Source of the DNA: Pseudomonas sp. MAG733B
GTDB lineage: Bacteria > Pseudomonadota > Gammaproteobacteria > Pseudomonadales > Pseudomonadaceae
NCBI RefSeq assembly: GCF_036884845.1
Contig: NZ_CP145732.1
Span: 3,348,001-3,412,000, forward strand
Length of the DNA: 64,000 nt
Direction: 5' to 3'
How positions within the stretch are numbered: position 1 is the stretch's first letter; every line of letters starts with the position of its first letter. The position numbers and the translations under genes are program-made. Shown piece by piece: positions 7,251-16,800 of this stretch. The notes under the pieces are model-generated. The model ran no database searches. It was given only the letters and a program-made list of their open reading frames with translations, and had not been told where the DNA came from.

Positions 7251-9419
7251 ATGAACAGTCTCAACCCGTTATCACGTCGCGGTTTTCTCAAGGGTTCTGC
7301 CGTGCTGGGCGGTGGGCTGGTGGTGGCGTTTGTCATTCCCGGTGCCCATCGTTTTGCCGCGGCGGCCGAGAATCAGGGCAATGTGTTCGCACCCAACGCC
7401 TTTCTGCGCATCGGCAACGACAACAGCGTCACGGTATTGCTCGGCCATTCGGAAATGGGCCAGGGCATCTGGACCGGCCTGACCATGCTGATCGCCGAAG
7501 AGCTGGACGCCGACTGGTCGAAAATAAAGGTCGAACATTCACCAGCCTCAGCCGCCGATTATGGTCTGGCCGGTTTCGGCGGGATGCAGATTACCGGTGG
7601 CTCGACCTCGACCTGGATGGAGTTCGATCGCTATCGCCAGGCGGGTGCGGCAGCGCGATTGATGTTGATCGAGGCGGCGGCGAAGCGCTTCAACGTGGCG
7701 CCTTCGCAGATTCGCACCGAATCGGGCGTGGTGATTGCCAGCGACCAGCGCGCTACTTACGGCGAACTGGCTGATGACGCCGGCAAGCTCCCGGTGCCGG
7801 ACCCTGCGTCGATCAAACTCAAAGATGCCAAGGACTGGAAACTCATCGGCAAACCCACCAAGCGCCTGGACACGCCGGAGAAAATCACCGGGCGTGCAAA
7901 ATTCGGCATGGATGTGCAGTTCGATGGCCTGATGACTGCCATGGTCGCCCGTTCGCCGGTGTTTGGCGGCAGCGTAAAATCCTTCGAAGGCGCGGAAGCG
8001 CTGGCGGTGCCCGGCGTGCACAAAGTGGTGCAGGTGCCGACCGGCGTGGCAGTGATCGCCGATCACTATTGGGCGGCGAAGCTGGGGCGCGATGCGCTGC
8101 ACGTCGAGTGGGACCTGGGGCCGAACACCGGTCTCGACAGTCAGAAACTGCTGGAGGACTTTCGCAAACTCGCCGCCACTCCCGGTCTGCCGGCCAGTCA
8201 GGCGGGAGATACCAAGGCTGCGCTGGCAACAGCGGCAAAGAAAATCGATGTCGAGTACAGCGTGCCGTACCTGGCCCACGCACCGATGGAGCCGCTCAAC
8301 TGCACCGTGAAAATCAGCAAAGACAAATGCGAAATCTGGACTGGCACGCAGTTCCAGACTCTGGACCAAATGGTCGCCGGGAAAATCACCGGGCTCAAAC
8401 CCGAGCAGGTCGAGATCCACACCGAGTTTCTTGGCGGCGGTTTCGGTCGGCGAGCCAATCCGACGTCGGACTTTGTCGCCGAAGCGGTGTACGTCGCCAA
8501 AGCGGCTGGTGGACCGGTAAAAACCGTTTGGGCGCGCGAGGACGATATCCGCGGCGGCTACTACCGCTCGGCTTTCCTGCATCAGGCGCAGGTCGGTTTG
8601 GGAGCCGATGGCATGCCGGTGGCGTGGAAGCATGTGATGGTCGGGCAGTCGATCATGGCCGGCACCATGCTAGAAGCGGCCATGGTCAAGGATGGTATCG
8701 ACAAGACCTCGGTCGAAGGTGTGGCGGACAGTCCCTACCTTGAGGGGATGGCCAACCATCAGGTTGAACTGCACTCACCGAAAACCGGCATCAGTGTGCT
8801 GTGGTTGCGGTCGGTGGGGCACAGTCATACGGCGTTTGTCATGGAATCGTTGATCGATGAACTGGCCAGCGCGGCGGGCAAAGACCCGGTGGAGTACCGG
8901 CGGACACTGCTCAAGGAACATCCGCGACACCTGGGCGTGTTGAACCTTGCGGTGGAAAAAGCCAATCGGAAAGCGCCGCTGCCGGACGGCCATGCCTTGG
9001 GCGTGGCGGTGCATGAGTCGTTTGGTAGTTATGTGGCGCAGGTCGCCGAGGTGTCCCAGGACAACCTGGCGATCCGCGTGCATCGGGTGGTGTGTGCGGT
9101 GGATTGCGGGATTGCGGTGAATCCGCAGAGCATCGCGGCGCAAATGGAATCGTGTATCGCCTTTGGCCTGGGTTTTACCTTGCACAGTCACCTGACGTTC
9201 AAGGGCGGCCAAGTGGTGCAATCCAACTACCACGACTATCAAGTGCTGCGGCTCAACGAGATGCCGGTGGTTGAAGTGCACATCGTGCCCAGCAGCGATA
9301 AACCCGGTGGCATCGGCGAGGCCGGCGTGCCGCCGACGGCGCCGGCGGTGGCCAACGCGGTGTTCGCCCTGACCGGACAACGCCTGCGTGAGCTGCCGTT
9401 GCAGCTGTCGGGGGTGTGA
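7251..9419 (+). CDS. iorB: Isoquinoline 1-oxidoreductase-type molybdopterin subunit, Tat-exported
   Basis: 722 residues. The N-terminus has a twin-arginine signal (SRRGFLKGSAVLGGG), so the enzyme is folded in the cytoplasm and exported. The molybdopterin-binding regions typical of the xanthine oxidase family follow: GHSEMGQGIWTGL, EFLGGGFGRRANP, WLRSVGHSHTAFVMES and the C-terminal GGIGEAGVPPTAPAVANA, which includes the catalytic glutamate. The ATG at 7251 follows GAGGTGGCC just after the iorA stop. The product should form a periplasmic aldehyde/N-heterocycle dehydrogenase with IorA and the cytochrome encoded two bases downstream. Substrate unknown; such enzymes in Pseudomonas often oxidise aldehydes. 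Confidence 0.9.
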   Translation: MNSLNPLSRRGFLKGSAVLGGGLVVAFVIPGAHRFAAAAENQGNVFAPNAFLRIGNDNSVTVLLGHSEMGQGIWTGLTMLIAEELDADWSKIKVEHSPASAADYGLAGFGGMQITGGSTSTWMEFDRYRQAGAAARLMLIEAAAKRFNVAPSQIRTESGVVIASDQRATYGELADDAGKLPVPDPASIKLKDAKDWKLIGKPTKRLDTPEKITGRAKFGMDVQFDGLMTAMVARSPVFGGSVKSFEGAEALAVPGVHKVVQVPTGVAVIADHYWAAKLGRDALHVEWDLGPNTGLDSQKLLEDFRKLAATPGLPASQAGDTKAALATAAKKIDVEYSVPYLAHAPMEPLNCTVKISKDKCEIWTGTQFQTLDQMVAGKITGLKPEQVEIHTEFLGGGFGRRANPTSDFVAEAVYVAKAAGGPVKTVWAREDDIRGGYYRSAFLHQAQVGLGADGMPVAWKHVMVGQSIMAGTMLEAAMVKDGIDKTSVEGVADSPYLEGMANHQVELHSPKTGISVLWLRSVGHSHTAFVMESLIDELASAAGKDPVEYRRTLLKEHPRHLGVLNLAVEKANRKAPLPDGHALGVAVHESFGSYVAQVAEVSQDNLAIRVHRVVCAVDCGIAVNPQSIAAQMESCIAFGLGFTLHSHLTFKGGQVVQSNYHDYQVLRLNEMPVVEVHIVPSSDKPGGIGEAGVPPTAPAVANAVFALTGQRLRELPLQLSGV

Positions 9420-9420
9420 G

Positions 9421-10002
9421 ATGAAACGACATCATTGGTTGCTCGGTTCGGTGCTGCTGCTTTGCCTTTTTATCTATGCAACGGAGCTGTTCGCAGATGA
9501 CAAGGAGGCGCTGAAAGCCTTCGACACCGTGCAACAGGTCTTCCAGAACCCGCGCTGCCAGAACTGCCACATTCCCGGCGACTCGCCGTTGCAATTCGAT
9601 GCCGGAACGCCCCATGCGATGAACGTCGTGCGCGGCATGGACGGCAAAGGCGCGGCCGGTTTGCCCTGCGCCAGTTGCCACGCCGAAGCCAATCCACCGG
9701 CCAGTTACGGACCCAAGGCGCCGCCAGGTGCGCCACATTGGAGCCTGCCGCCAGCGGCGCACAAAATGGCCTGGATCGGCCTGCCAGCGGACAAACTGTG
9801 CAGCATGATCAAGGATCGCAAGGCCAACGGTGACCGGGATGTCGCCGCGCTGATCAAGCATGTCAGCGAAGACAAACTGGTGCTGTGGGGCTGGAATCCG
9901 GGCGGTAAACGCGCGCCGGTGCCGGTGCCGCACGATATTTTCGTCACGCAATTCAAGCTCTGGGCGGATGCCGGTGGGCCGTGTCCGGTGGTGGGTAGCT
10001 GA
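9421..10002 (+). CDS. Periplasmic di-haem cytochrome c-like electron acceptor
   Basis: 193 residues. A signal peptide (HHWLLGSVLLLCLFIYATELFA) is followed by two CxxCH haem motifs, CQNCH near residue 40 and CASCH near residue 82. It starts one base after the iorB stop with no gap, so it belongs to the same transcript. Its likely job is to take electrons from the periplasmic IorAB dehydrogenase to the respiratory chain. It is smaller than the three-haem cytochromes usually paired with such enzymes and carries only two haem motifs. The later HKMAWIGLPADKLCSMIK is typical of a conserved Pseudomonas family, which I recognise only by pattern. Confidence 0.8.
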   Translation: MKRHHWLLGSVLLLCLFIYATELFADDKEALKAFDTVQQVFQNPRCQNCHIPGDSPLQFDAGTPHAMNVVRGMDGKGAAGLPCASCHAEANPPASYGPKAPPGAPHWSLPPAAHKMAWIGLPADKLCSMIKDRKANGDRDVAALIKHVSEDKLVLWGWNPGGKRAPVPVPHDIFVTQFKLWADAGGPCPVVGS

Positions 10003-10075
10003 CCAACGGCCCGTAAACAGGGAGTCAAACCCGGTATCGAGGGCTCTAAAGAACATACCCACACTGGAGTATGTG

Positions 10076-10657
10076 ATGCTGATTTCAGGCAAGCCGCACA
10101 AAAAAGGCGTAGTTGCAGACCCATTGCGCACGCCGTTACAGGAGCGCGAACTGCTACGCGACCTGGCCCGCAAGGCTGAAAAAGAGCTGACGGGCGTGCA
10201 GATGGCAAGCATGGATGAGCTGACGCTGTTACCCAATCGCCACGGCTTCATTGCACTGGCCCATATGGGGCTGGAGGCCTGCGCACACTTGGAGCGGCCG
10301 GCGACGCTGCTGTTTTTCAACCTCGATGAGTTCAAGCGCATCAACTACCTGTTTGGCCGCGCCGAGGGTGACGACGCCCTGAAAACTTTCGCCGATGTGC
10401 TGCGCATTGGTTTCAGGGAAAGCGATGTGATCGGCCGCCTGGAAGGCGCGACCTTTGTCGCGTTGCTGACCGGCTCCGGCAGTATGGATCTCACGGCGAT
10501 CAAGGCTCGGCTTGAAGAGATGCTCGATGAACGCAATGCCACCGTGCATCGCGGGTTTGATATTCGTTTCAGCATTGGGCAGATCGAGTTTGATCCGACG
10601 TTGCATGGTTCGATGGAAGAGCTTTTGGCTGAGGCTGAAAGGGTGATGGGCCGGTAG
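10076..10657 (+). CDS. Degenerate GGDEF-domain protein (probably inactive)
   Basis: 193 residues, a single GGDEF domain behind a short charged N-terminal helix. The opening motif MDELTLLPNRHGF and the metal-site region FFNLDEFKRIN are kept. However, the signature RxGGDEF is replaced by GRLEGATFVALL, so the substrate- and metal-binding residues of a diguanylate cyclase are lost. The protein may bind GTP or c-di-GMP, or act by partner binding, but should not synthesise c-di-GMP. The ATG at 10076 follows TGGAG at 6 bp. It lies 73 bp after the cytochrome gene, possibly in the same transcript; no functional link is visible. Confidence 0.85.
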   Translation: MLISGKPHKKGVVADPLRTPLQERELLRDLARKAEKELTGVQMASMDELTLLPNRHGFIALAHMGLEACAHLERPATLLFFNLDEFKRINYLFGRAEGDDALKTFADVLRIGFRESDVIGRLEGATFVALLTGSGSMDLTAIKARLEEMLDERNATVHRGFDIRFSIGQIEFDPTLHGSMEELLAEAERVMGR

Positions 10658-10679
10658 CCCACATTTGGAATGCATCCCC

Positions 10680-10699
10680 CTGTGGGAGCCAGCGCATCC
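10680..10699. repeat. Partial REP sequence
   Basis: CTGTGGGAGCCAGCGCATCC carries the 5' half of the Pseudomonas REP consensus (TGTGGGAGC...) without the palindromic partner. It lies between the convergent GGDEF and VOC genes. Confidence 0.6.
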
Positions 10700-10704
10700 T
10701 CCTG

Positions 10705-11130
10705 CTATTTGGCAAACAACTGCCCAATATCCTTGAACGCCTTGAACTCCAGCGCATTCCCGCAAGGATCGAACAAAAACATCGTCGCCTGTTCGCCCAC
10801 CAACCCCTGAAAACGAATCCCCGGCTCAATCACGAAGTGCGTCCCCAGCGACTGCAAGCGCTCGGCCAGTGCTTCCCATTCCGCCATCCCCAACACCACA
10901 CCAAAGTGCGGCACCGGCACGTCATGGCCGTCGACGGCGTTGGTGTGCGCGGCTTCCTGTGACGCGTTTTTCGGCGCCAGGTGAATCACCAGTTGATGAC
11001 CGAAAAAGTTGAAATCGACCCAATGATCGCTGGAGCGACCTTCTTCCAGGCCAAAAATCGAACCATAAAAGTGCCGCGCGGCAGCCAGGTCGTAGACAGG
11101 AATGGCCAGGTGAAAAGGAGAGAGTTGCAT
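10705..11130 (-). CDS. VOC-family (glyoxalase-like) protein
   Basis: 141 residues with a single VOC domain: [29 protein letters not shown] at the N-terminus and [17 protein letters not shown] at the C-terminus, with His and Glu residues suited to metal binding. The ATG at 11130 is preferred to 11148 because GAGG sits 8 bp before it. Function is unknown; relatives are dioxygenase-like, glyoxalase-like or resistance proteins. It is divergent from the LysR gene at 11244, whose product may regulate it. Confidence 0.82.
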   Translation of the reverse strand: MQLSPFHLAIPVYDLAAARHFYGSIFGLEEGRSSDHWVDFNFFGHQLVIHLAPKNASQEAAHTNAVDGHDVPVPHFGVVLGMAEWEALAERLQSLGTHFVIEPGIRFQGLVGEQATMFLFDPCGNALEFKAFKDIGQLFAK

Positions 11131-11243
11131 CAGGCGAGCCTCGATCATGGGAAGTTGAGTCGAGTTTAGCCCTGTGCATTTTGATTGAAAGACGATAGTT
11201 TTTGCGCCGAGCTCAAATTATTTCGATCAATCGAGGTAGCGCC

Positions 11244-12104
11244 ATGCTGCGCGAGTTGAAGACCTTTATCGCCGTGGCACGCTACGGCACGTTTGCGGCG
11301 GCGGGTATGCACATCGGATTGACGCAGTCGGCGGTCAGCGCGCAGATCCGCAATCTGGAACAGGCCCTCGGCATTCGTCTATTCGATCGAACCGGGCGTC
11401 AGGCGCTGCTCAATGCGGCGGGGCAGCGCGCGTTGCCGATGGCCAGGGAAATGCTCGAGACCTTCAGCCGCATGGCAGTCAGCGATGACGTCAGCGAGTA
11501 CCGTGGCGAACTGAAAATCGGCGCAGTCGCGACGGTGCAAACCGGGTTGCTGCCCCAGACTCTGCTGCGATTGCGCCAGCAAGCACCATTGCTGGAACCG
11601 AAACTTGTGCCCGGTGTGTCGCTCAATTTGTTGAGTCAGGTGGACACGGGCGAAGTGGACCTGGCGATCATGATCAAACCGCCATTCGAATTGCCCAAGG
11701 AATTGTCGGCGCAAGTGATCCGCCGCGAGCCCTTCGTGCTGATCGTGCCCGCGGACCTCGAAGGCGACGACCCGTTGCAGTTACTCGCCGAACACCCCCA
11801 TGTACGCTACGACCGCAACTCGTTCGGCGGACGGCTGGTTACGCGGTTTCTGCGTGAACAACAGATTGATGTGCACGTTGCCCTGGAACTGGATGAGCTG
11901 GAAGCCATTGTGAAAATGGTTGAGTGCGGTTTGGGTATTTCGCTGCTACCCGAGGCCGGGTTGTGGCTTGAACATGGGGCAAAGGTGAGGGTAATTCGCT
12001 TGGGCGAATTGACCTTTTATCGGGAGATCGTCTTGTTGCAGCGCTACAGCCAGCGACAACAGCCGATTCAGCAGTTGTTTGCGCGGTGCCTGACGCAACA
12101 CTAA
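11244..12104 (+). CDS. LysR-family transcriptional regulator
   Basis: 286 residues. The N-terminal helix-turn-helix is clear (MLRELKTFIAVARYGTFAAAGMHIGLTQSAVSAQIRNLEQALGIRLFDRTGRQ). The rest fits the periplasmic-binding-protein-like effector domain. The ATG at 11244 follows GAGGTAGC. It is divergent from the VOC gene, the usual arrangement of a LysR regulator and its target. The effector is not predictable. Confidence 0.92.
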   Translation: MLRELKTFIAVARYGTFAAAGMHIGLTQSAVSAQIRNLEQALGIRLFDRTGRQALLNAAGQRALPMAREMLETFSRMAVSDDVSEYRGELKIGAVATVQTGLLPQTLLRLRQQAPLLEPKLVPGVSLNLLSQVDTGEVDLAIMIKPPFELPKELSAQVIRREPFVLIVPADLEGDDPLQLLAEHPHVRYDRNSFGGRLVTRFLREQQIDVHVALELDELEAIVKMVECGLGISLLPEAGLWLEHGAKVRVIRLGELTFYREIVLLQRYSQRQQPIQQLFARCLTQH

Positions 12105-12107
12105 ACC

Positions 12108-12197
12108 TGTGGGAGCGGGCTTGCTCGCGAAAGCGTCGTGTCAGTCAACATCGACGTTTAATGACCCACCGCTTTCGCGAGCAAGCCCGCTCCCACA
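12108..12197. repeat. REPIN (inverted REP pair)
   Basis: Two REP sequences face each other: TGTGGGAGCGGGCTTGCTCG at the left and its complement ending in GCTCCCACA at 12197. The gap is about 35 bp. It sits between the LysR gene and the fabI terminator. Confidence 0.9.
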
Positions 12198-12230
12198 TTT
12201 TATCGTGTTGAACGTGAAATCCCAGGCAAA

Positions 12231-12258
12231 AAAACCCGCCAAAACAGGCGGGTTTTTT
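12231..12258. terminator. Bidirectional rho-independent terminator after fabI
   Basis: The stem ACCCGCC (12234-12240) pairs with GGCGGGT (12247-12253) and is flanked by A and T runs on both sides. On the minus strand it ends the fabI transcript 17 bp past the stop; it can also stop readthrough from the LysR gene. Confidence 0.85.
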
Positions 12259-12274
12259 ATTGGCTAACCGAAGA

Positions 12275-13069
12275 TCACTCTTCGATGTTGCCCATGGCCG
12301 TGGTGTTGAAACCACCGTCCACGTACATGATTTCGCCGCTGATGCCGGAAGCCAGGTCCGAGCACAGGAAGGCGCCGGCGTTGCCGACTTCGTCGATGGT
12401 GACGTTGCGACGCAGCGGGGTTTGCGCTTCGTTGGCGGCCAGCATCTTGCGGAAGTTCTTGATGCCGGAAGCGGCGAGGGTGCGGATCGGGCCGGCCGAT
12501 ACGCAGTTTACGCGGGTGCCGTCCGGGCCCAGGGAGCCGGCCAGGTAACGGACGCCGGCTTCCAGGGAAGCCTTGGCCATGCCCATTACGTTGTAGTTCG
12601 GCATGGTGCGCTCGGCGCCCAGGTACGACAGGGTCAGCAGGCTGCCGTTGCGGCCTTTCATCATTTCGCGGCCAGCCTTGGCCAAGGCCACGAAGCTGTA
12701 GGCGCTGATGTCGTGAGCGATGCGGAAACCTTCACGGGTGGTGGCTTCGGTGAAGTCGCCGTCCAGTTGGTCGCCCGGGGCGAAGCCGACGGAGTGCACG
12801 ATGCAGTCCAGGCCGTCCCACTTCTTGCTCAGTTCCTCGAAGACCTTGGCGATTTCTGCATCGCTGGCCACGTCGCACGGGAAGCACAGCTCAGGGCTCG
12901 AACCCCAGCCTTGTGCGAACTCTTCGACACGACCCTTGAGTTTGTCGTTCTGATAAGTGAAGGCAAGCTCAGCGCCCTCGCGATGCATGGCGGCAGCGAT
13001 GCCGGATGCGATGGACAGCTTGCTGGCGACACCGACGATCAGTACGCGCTTACCGGCGAGAAAACCCAT
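12275..13069 (-). CDS. fabI: Enoyl-[acyl-carrier-protein] reductase (NADH) FabI
   Basis: 264 residues, the standard FabI length. It reduces trans-2-enoyl-ACP in the last step of each fatty-acid elongation cycle. The Rossmann start [20 protein letters not shown] is the FabI form of the NAD-binding motif. The catalytic Tyr-x6-Lys is in [17 protein letters not shown]. The C-terminus [17 protein letters not shown] is typical. The ribosome binding site AGGAG precedes the ATG by 6 bp. The gene follows nppD by 20 bp on the same strand, as in P. aeruginosa, so it may share that transcript or use a promoter inside nppD. It is followed by a strong terminator. Confidence 0.97.
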   Translation of the reverse strand: MGFLAGKRVLIVGVASKLSIASGIAAAMHREGAELAFTYQNDKLKGRVEEFAQGWGSSPELCFPCDVASDAEIAKVFEELSKKWDGLDCIVHSVGFAPGDQLDGDFTEATTREGFRIAHDISAYSFVALAKAGREMMKGRNGSLLTLSYLGAERTMPNYNVMGMAKASLEAGVRYLAGSLGPDGTRVNCVSAGPIRTLAASGIKNFRKMLAANEAQTPLRRNVTIDEVGNAGAFLCSDLASGISGEIMYVDGGFNTTAMGNIEE

Positions 13070-13089
13070 GTGTTGCTCCTCTTTTCAGG

Positions 13090-14700
13090 TTATTGCGCAG
13101 TGGCTGGTGCCAAAAAAGCGGCTTCCAGCAACTGCTGTGTATACGGATGTTGGGGGGCGGCAAAAATGCTTTGCGCGTCTCCCTGTTCGACCACTTGGCC
13201 ATGCTTGACCACCATCAGCTGGTGGCTCAGCGCTTTCACCACAGCCAGGTCATGGCTGATAAACAGATACGTCAGGTTGTACTTGCTTTGCAGTGAACGC
13301 AAAAGCTCCACCACTTGGCGTTGCACGGTGCGGTCGAGGGCCGAAGTCGGCTCGTCCAGCAGAATCAACGCCGGTTTTAGCACTAATGCCCGGGCAATGG
13401 CGATTCTCTGCCGTTGCCCGCCGGAAAATTCGTGGGGGTAGCGGTTCCGGGTTTCCGGGTCCAGACCTACCTCCTTGAGTGCCGCAATGATTGCTTGCTC
13501 CTGTTCCGCCTCGGTGCCGATCTTGTGGATCCGCAGGCCTTCGCCAACGATCTGGCTCACGCACATCCGCGGGCTCAGGCTGCCAAACGGGTCCTGAAAC
13601 ACCACCTGCATCTCTCGACGCAGCGGCCTGACCTGTTGCTGCGTCAGGCAGTCTAGCTGTTTGCCTTCAAAACGGATCGCGCCTTTGCTGCCGATCAACC
13701 GCAAGATCGCCAGCCCCAGCGTCGACTTGCCGGAACCGCTTTCACCCACAATCCCCAACGTCTGGCCCTGGGGCAGGCTGAAATTGATGCCGTCCACCGC
13801 TTTGACGTAATCCACCGTGCGCTTGAGCAGGCCTTTCTTGATCGGGAACCAGACTTTCAGGTCCTCGACTGCCAGCAGTGGCGGGCCGATTTCATTGGTC
13901 GCCGGCGTCCCGCTGGGCTCCGCTGCCAGCAGGATCCGAGTGTACGGATGCTGCGGCGCGCGGAACAACTCTTCGCACGATGCCTGTTCGACGATGCAAC
14001 CGCGCTGCATGACACATACGCGATGCGCAATTCTTTTCACCAGGTTCAAATCGTGACTGATCAGTAGCAGCGCCATGCCCAGGCGGGCCTGCAATTCCTT
14101 GAGCAATTCGAGGATTTTCAGCTGAACGGTCACGTCCAGCGCGGTGGTCGGCTCGTCGGCGATCAGCAGCTCCGGCTCGTTGGCCAGGGCCATGGCGATC
14201 ATCACGCGTTGGCGCTGACCGCCGGACAACTCATGAGGCAGGGCCTTCAGGCGTTTTTCCGGCTCGGGGATGCCGACCATCTCCAGCAGCTCCAAAGTAC
14301 GCTTGGTCGCGACTTTGCCGACCAGGCCTTTGTGGATGCCCAGCACCTCGTTGATCTGCTTCTCGATCGAGTGCAGCGGGTTGAGCGAGGTCATCGGCTC
14401 CTGAAAGATCATCGCAATCCGGTTACCGCGGATGTGGCGGATGGTTTTTTCTTTCAGGTTCAGCAGGTTTTGTCCGGCGTACTCAATGGTGCCGGACGGA
14501 TGCCGGGCGAGCGGGTAGGGCAGTAAACGCAGGATCGAGTGCGCAGTCACCGATTTGCCGGAACCGCTTTCGCCCACCAGCGCCAGGGTTTCACCGCGCT
14601 TGATGTCGAAACTGACGCCTTCAACCACGCGCTGACTGTGATCACCGACGACAAATTCGACGGCGAGGTCGCGCACTTCGATCAGATTGTCCTGATTCAT
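13090..14700 (-). CDS. nppD: Peptide ABC transporter ATPase with two nucleotide-binding domains (YejF/NppD)
   Basis: 536 residues with two complete ABC domains. The first has Walker [11 protein letters not shown], signature [15 protein letters not shown] and Walker [13 protein letters not shown]. The second has [26 protein letters not shown] and [12 protein letters not shown]. Such fused ATPases power oligopeptide importers; E. coli YejF and P. aeruginosa NppD are the closest kinds. The start at 14700 (MNQDNLIEV) follows GAGGAAG; the frame extends to 14724 but overlaps nppC. It is last of five genes for import of di-/oligopeptides and peptidyl-nucleoside antibiotics (microcin C type). Confidence 0.93.
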   Translation of the reverse strand: MNQDNLIEVRDLAVEFVVGDHSQRVVEGVSFDIKRGETLALVGESGSGKSVTAHSILRLLPYPLARHPSGTIEYAGQNLLNLKEKTIRHIRGNRIAMIFQEPMTSLNPLHSIEKQINEVLGIHKGLVGKVATKRTLELLEMVGIPEPEKRLKALPHELSGGQRQRVMIAMALANEPELLIADEPTTALDVTVQLKILELLKELQARLGMALLLISHDLNLVKRIAHRVCVMQRGCIVEQASCEELFRAPQHPYTRILLAAEPSGTPATNEIGPPLLAVEDLKVWFPIKKGLLKRTVDYVKAVDGINFSLPQGQTLGIVGESGSGKSTLGLAILRLIGSKGAIRFEGKQLDCLTQQQVRPLRREMQVVFQDPFGSLSPRMCVSQIVGEGLRIHKIGTEAEQEQAIIAALKEVGLDPETRNRYPHEFSGGQRQRIAIARALVLKPALILLDEPTSALDRTVQRQVVELLRSLQSKYNLTYLFISHDLAVVKALSHQLMVVKHGQVVEQGDAQSIFAAPQHPYTQQLLEAAFLAPATAQ

Positions 14701-14701
14701 T

Positions 14702-15721
14702 TCACTTCCTCGGGTCGAAGGCATCGCGAGCGGACTCGCCGATGAACACCAGCAAACTCAACATCAATGCCAGCACGGCAAACGCGCTCATGCCGAGCCA
14801 CGGCGCCTGCAGGTTGGATTTGCCCTGGGCCACCAGTTCGCCCAGCGACGGGCTGCCGGCCGGCAAGCCGAAGCCGAGGAAGTCCAGGGCGGTCAGCGTA
14901 CCGATGGCGCCGGTCAGGATGAACGGCATGAAGGTCATGGTCGAGACCATGGCGTTGGGCAGGATGTGGCGGAACATAATCGCGCCATTCTGCATGCCCA
15001 GCGCCCGGGCGGCACGCACGTATTCCAGGTTACGCCCGCGCAGGAACTCGGCGCGCACCACGTCCACCAGGCTCATCCAGGAAAACAGCAGCATGATCCC
15101 CAGCAGCCACCAGAAATTCGGCTGGACGAAACTGGCGAGGATGATCAGCAGGTACAGCACCGGCAACCCGGACCAGATCTCCAGGAAACGCTGCCCGGCC
15201 AGATCGACCCAGCCGCCGTAGAAGCCCTGCAACGCACCGGCAATCACGCCGATGATCGAGCTGAGTACGGTCAGCGTCAGGGCGAACAGCACCGAAACGC
15301 GGAAACCGTAGATCACTCGGGCCAGCACGTCGCGGCCCTGGTCGTCGGTGCCCAGCAGGTTGTCCGCCGAGGGCGGCGCGGGCGCCGGGACTTTCAGGTC
15401 ATAGTTGATGCTCTGGTAGCTGAACGGAATCGGCGCCCACAACACCCAGGCATCCTTGGCCTTGAGCAGTTCGCGGATGTACGGGCTCTTGTAGTTGGCT
15501 TCCAGCGGAAACTCGCCGCCGAAGGTGGTTTCCGGGTAACGCTTGAGTGCCGGGAAGTACCAGCCGTTGTCGTAATGCACCACCAGCGGCTTGTCGTTGG
15601 CGATCAGCTCGGCGCCGAGGCTGGCGCCGAACAGGACCAAAAACAGCCACAGCGACCACCAGCCGCGCTTGTTGGCCTTGAACAGTTCGAAGCGGCGGCG
15701 ATTGAGAGGGGACAGGTTCAT
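14702..15721 (-). CDS. nppC: Peptide ABC transporter permease (YejE/NppC)
   Basis: 339 residues. It has the long periplasmic segment between the first and second helices found in OppC/YejE permeases (GWYFPALKRYPETTFGGEFPLEANYKSPYI). The EAA-type loop near EYVRAARALGMQNGAIMFRHILPNAM contacts the ATPase. LLGTDDQGRDVLARVIYGFRVSVLFAL is the family signature before the transport core. The start at 15721 follows GGGAGCATTGAG. One base separates it from nppD and one from nppB, so the permease and ATPase genes are tightly linked. Confidence 0.93.
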   Translation of the reverse strand: MNLSPLNRRRFELFKANKRGWWSLWLFLVLFGASLGAELIANDKPLVVHYDNGWYFPALKRYPETTFGGEFPLEANYKSPYIRELLKAKDAWVLWAPIPFSYQSINYDLKVPAPAPPSADNLLGTDDQGRDVLARVIYGFRVSVLFALTLTVLSSIIGVIAGALQGFYGGWVDLAGQRFLEIWSGLPVLYLLIILASFVQPNFWWLLGIMLLFSWMSLVDVVRAEFLRGRNLEYVRAARALGMQNGAIMFRHILPNAMVSTMTFMPFILTGAIGTLTALDFLGFGLPAGSPSLGELVAQGKSNLQAPWLGMSAFAVLALMLSLLVFIGESARDAFDPRK

Positions 15722-15722
15722 C

Positions 15723-16796
15723 TCAATGCTCCCGGCTTTCAAAGTCGATGCGCGGATCGACAAAGGTGTAGGTGAGGTCGCCGATCAATTTCACCACCAG
15801 CCCCAGCAAGGTGAAGATGAAAAGCGTGCCGAACACTACCGGGTAATCACGGTTTATCGCGGCTTCAAAGCTCATCAGGCCGAGACCGTCGAGGGAGAAG
15901 ATCACTTCCACCAGTAGCGAACCGGTGAAGAAAATCCCGATGAACGCCGACGGGAAACCGGCGATCACCAGCAGCATCGCGTTGCGGAATACGTGGCCGT
16001 AGAGCACGCGGTGATTGGTCAGGCCCTTGGCCTTGGCGGTGACCACGTACTGCTTGTTGATTTCATCGAGGAAGCTGTTTTTGGTCAGCAGGGTCATGGT
16101 CGCGAAGTTGCCGATCACCAACGCGGTCACCGGCAATGCCAAGTGCCAGAAGTAATCGAGGATCTTGCCGCCCATGCTCAGTTCATCGAAGTTGTTCGAG
16201 GTCAGCCCGCGCAACGGGAACCAGTCCAGATAACTGCCGCCGGCGAACACCACGATCAGCAGGATCGCGAACAGAAACGCCGGGATCGCATAGCCGACGA
16301 TGATCGCCGAACTGGTCCAGACGTCGAAGTGGCTGCCGTGTCGCGTGGCCTTGGCGATCCCCAGCGGGATCGACACCAGGTACATGATCAGCGTGCTCCA
16401 CAACCCGAGCGAGATCGACACCGGCATCTTTTCCTTGATCAGGTCGATGACTTTTGCGTCGCGGAAGAAACTGTCGCCGAAATCCAGCGAGGCATAGTTC
16501 TTGACCATGATCCACAAACGTTCCGGCGCCGATTTGTCGAAGCCGTACATGTGCTCGATTTCCTTGATCAGCGCCGGGTCCAGGCCTTGGGCGCCGCGAT
16601 AGGCGGAACCGGCCACCGACACTTCGGCACCGCCGCCGGCAATGCGGCTGGTGGCGCCTTCAAAGCCTTCGAGCTTGGCGATCATCTGCTCCACCGGCCC
16701 CCCGGGGGCGGCCTGGATGATCACGAAGTTGATCAGCAAAATGCCGAACAAGGTCGGAATGATCAGCAGCAGTCGCCGAAAAATATACGCCAGCAT
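15723..16796 (-). CDS. nppB: Peptide ABC transporter permease (YejB/NppB)
   Basis: 357 residues, first permease of the importer. The N-terminus [27 protein letters not shown] is the typical OppB/YejB first helix. A large periplasmic loop follows ([27 protein letters not shown]), then about five helices and the EAA loop ([28 protein letters not shown]). It lies 4 bp after nppA2 on the same strand and 1 bp before nppC. Confidence 0.93.
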   Translation of the reverse strand: MLAYIFRRLLLIIPTLFGILLINFVIIQAAPGGPVEQMIAKLEGFEGATSRIAGGGAEVSVAGSAYRGAQGLDPALIKEIEHMYGFDKSAPERLWIMVKNYASLDFGDSFFRDAKVIDLIKEKMPVSISLGLWSTLIMYLVSIPLGIAKATRHGSHFDVWTSSAIIVGYAIPAFLFAILLIVVFAGGSYLDWFPLRGLTSNNFDELSMGGKILDYFWHLALPVTALVIGNFATMTLLTKNSFLDEINKQYVVTAKAKGLTNHRVLYGHVFRNAMLLVIAGFPSAFIGIFFTGSLLVEVIFSLDGLGLMSFEAAINRDYPVVFGTLFIFTLLGLVVKLIGDLTYTFVDPRIDFESREH

Positions 16797-16800
16797 CTGA

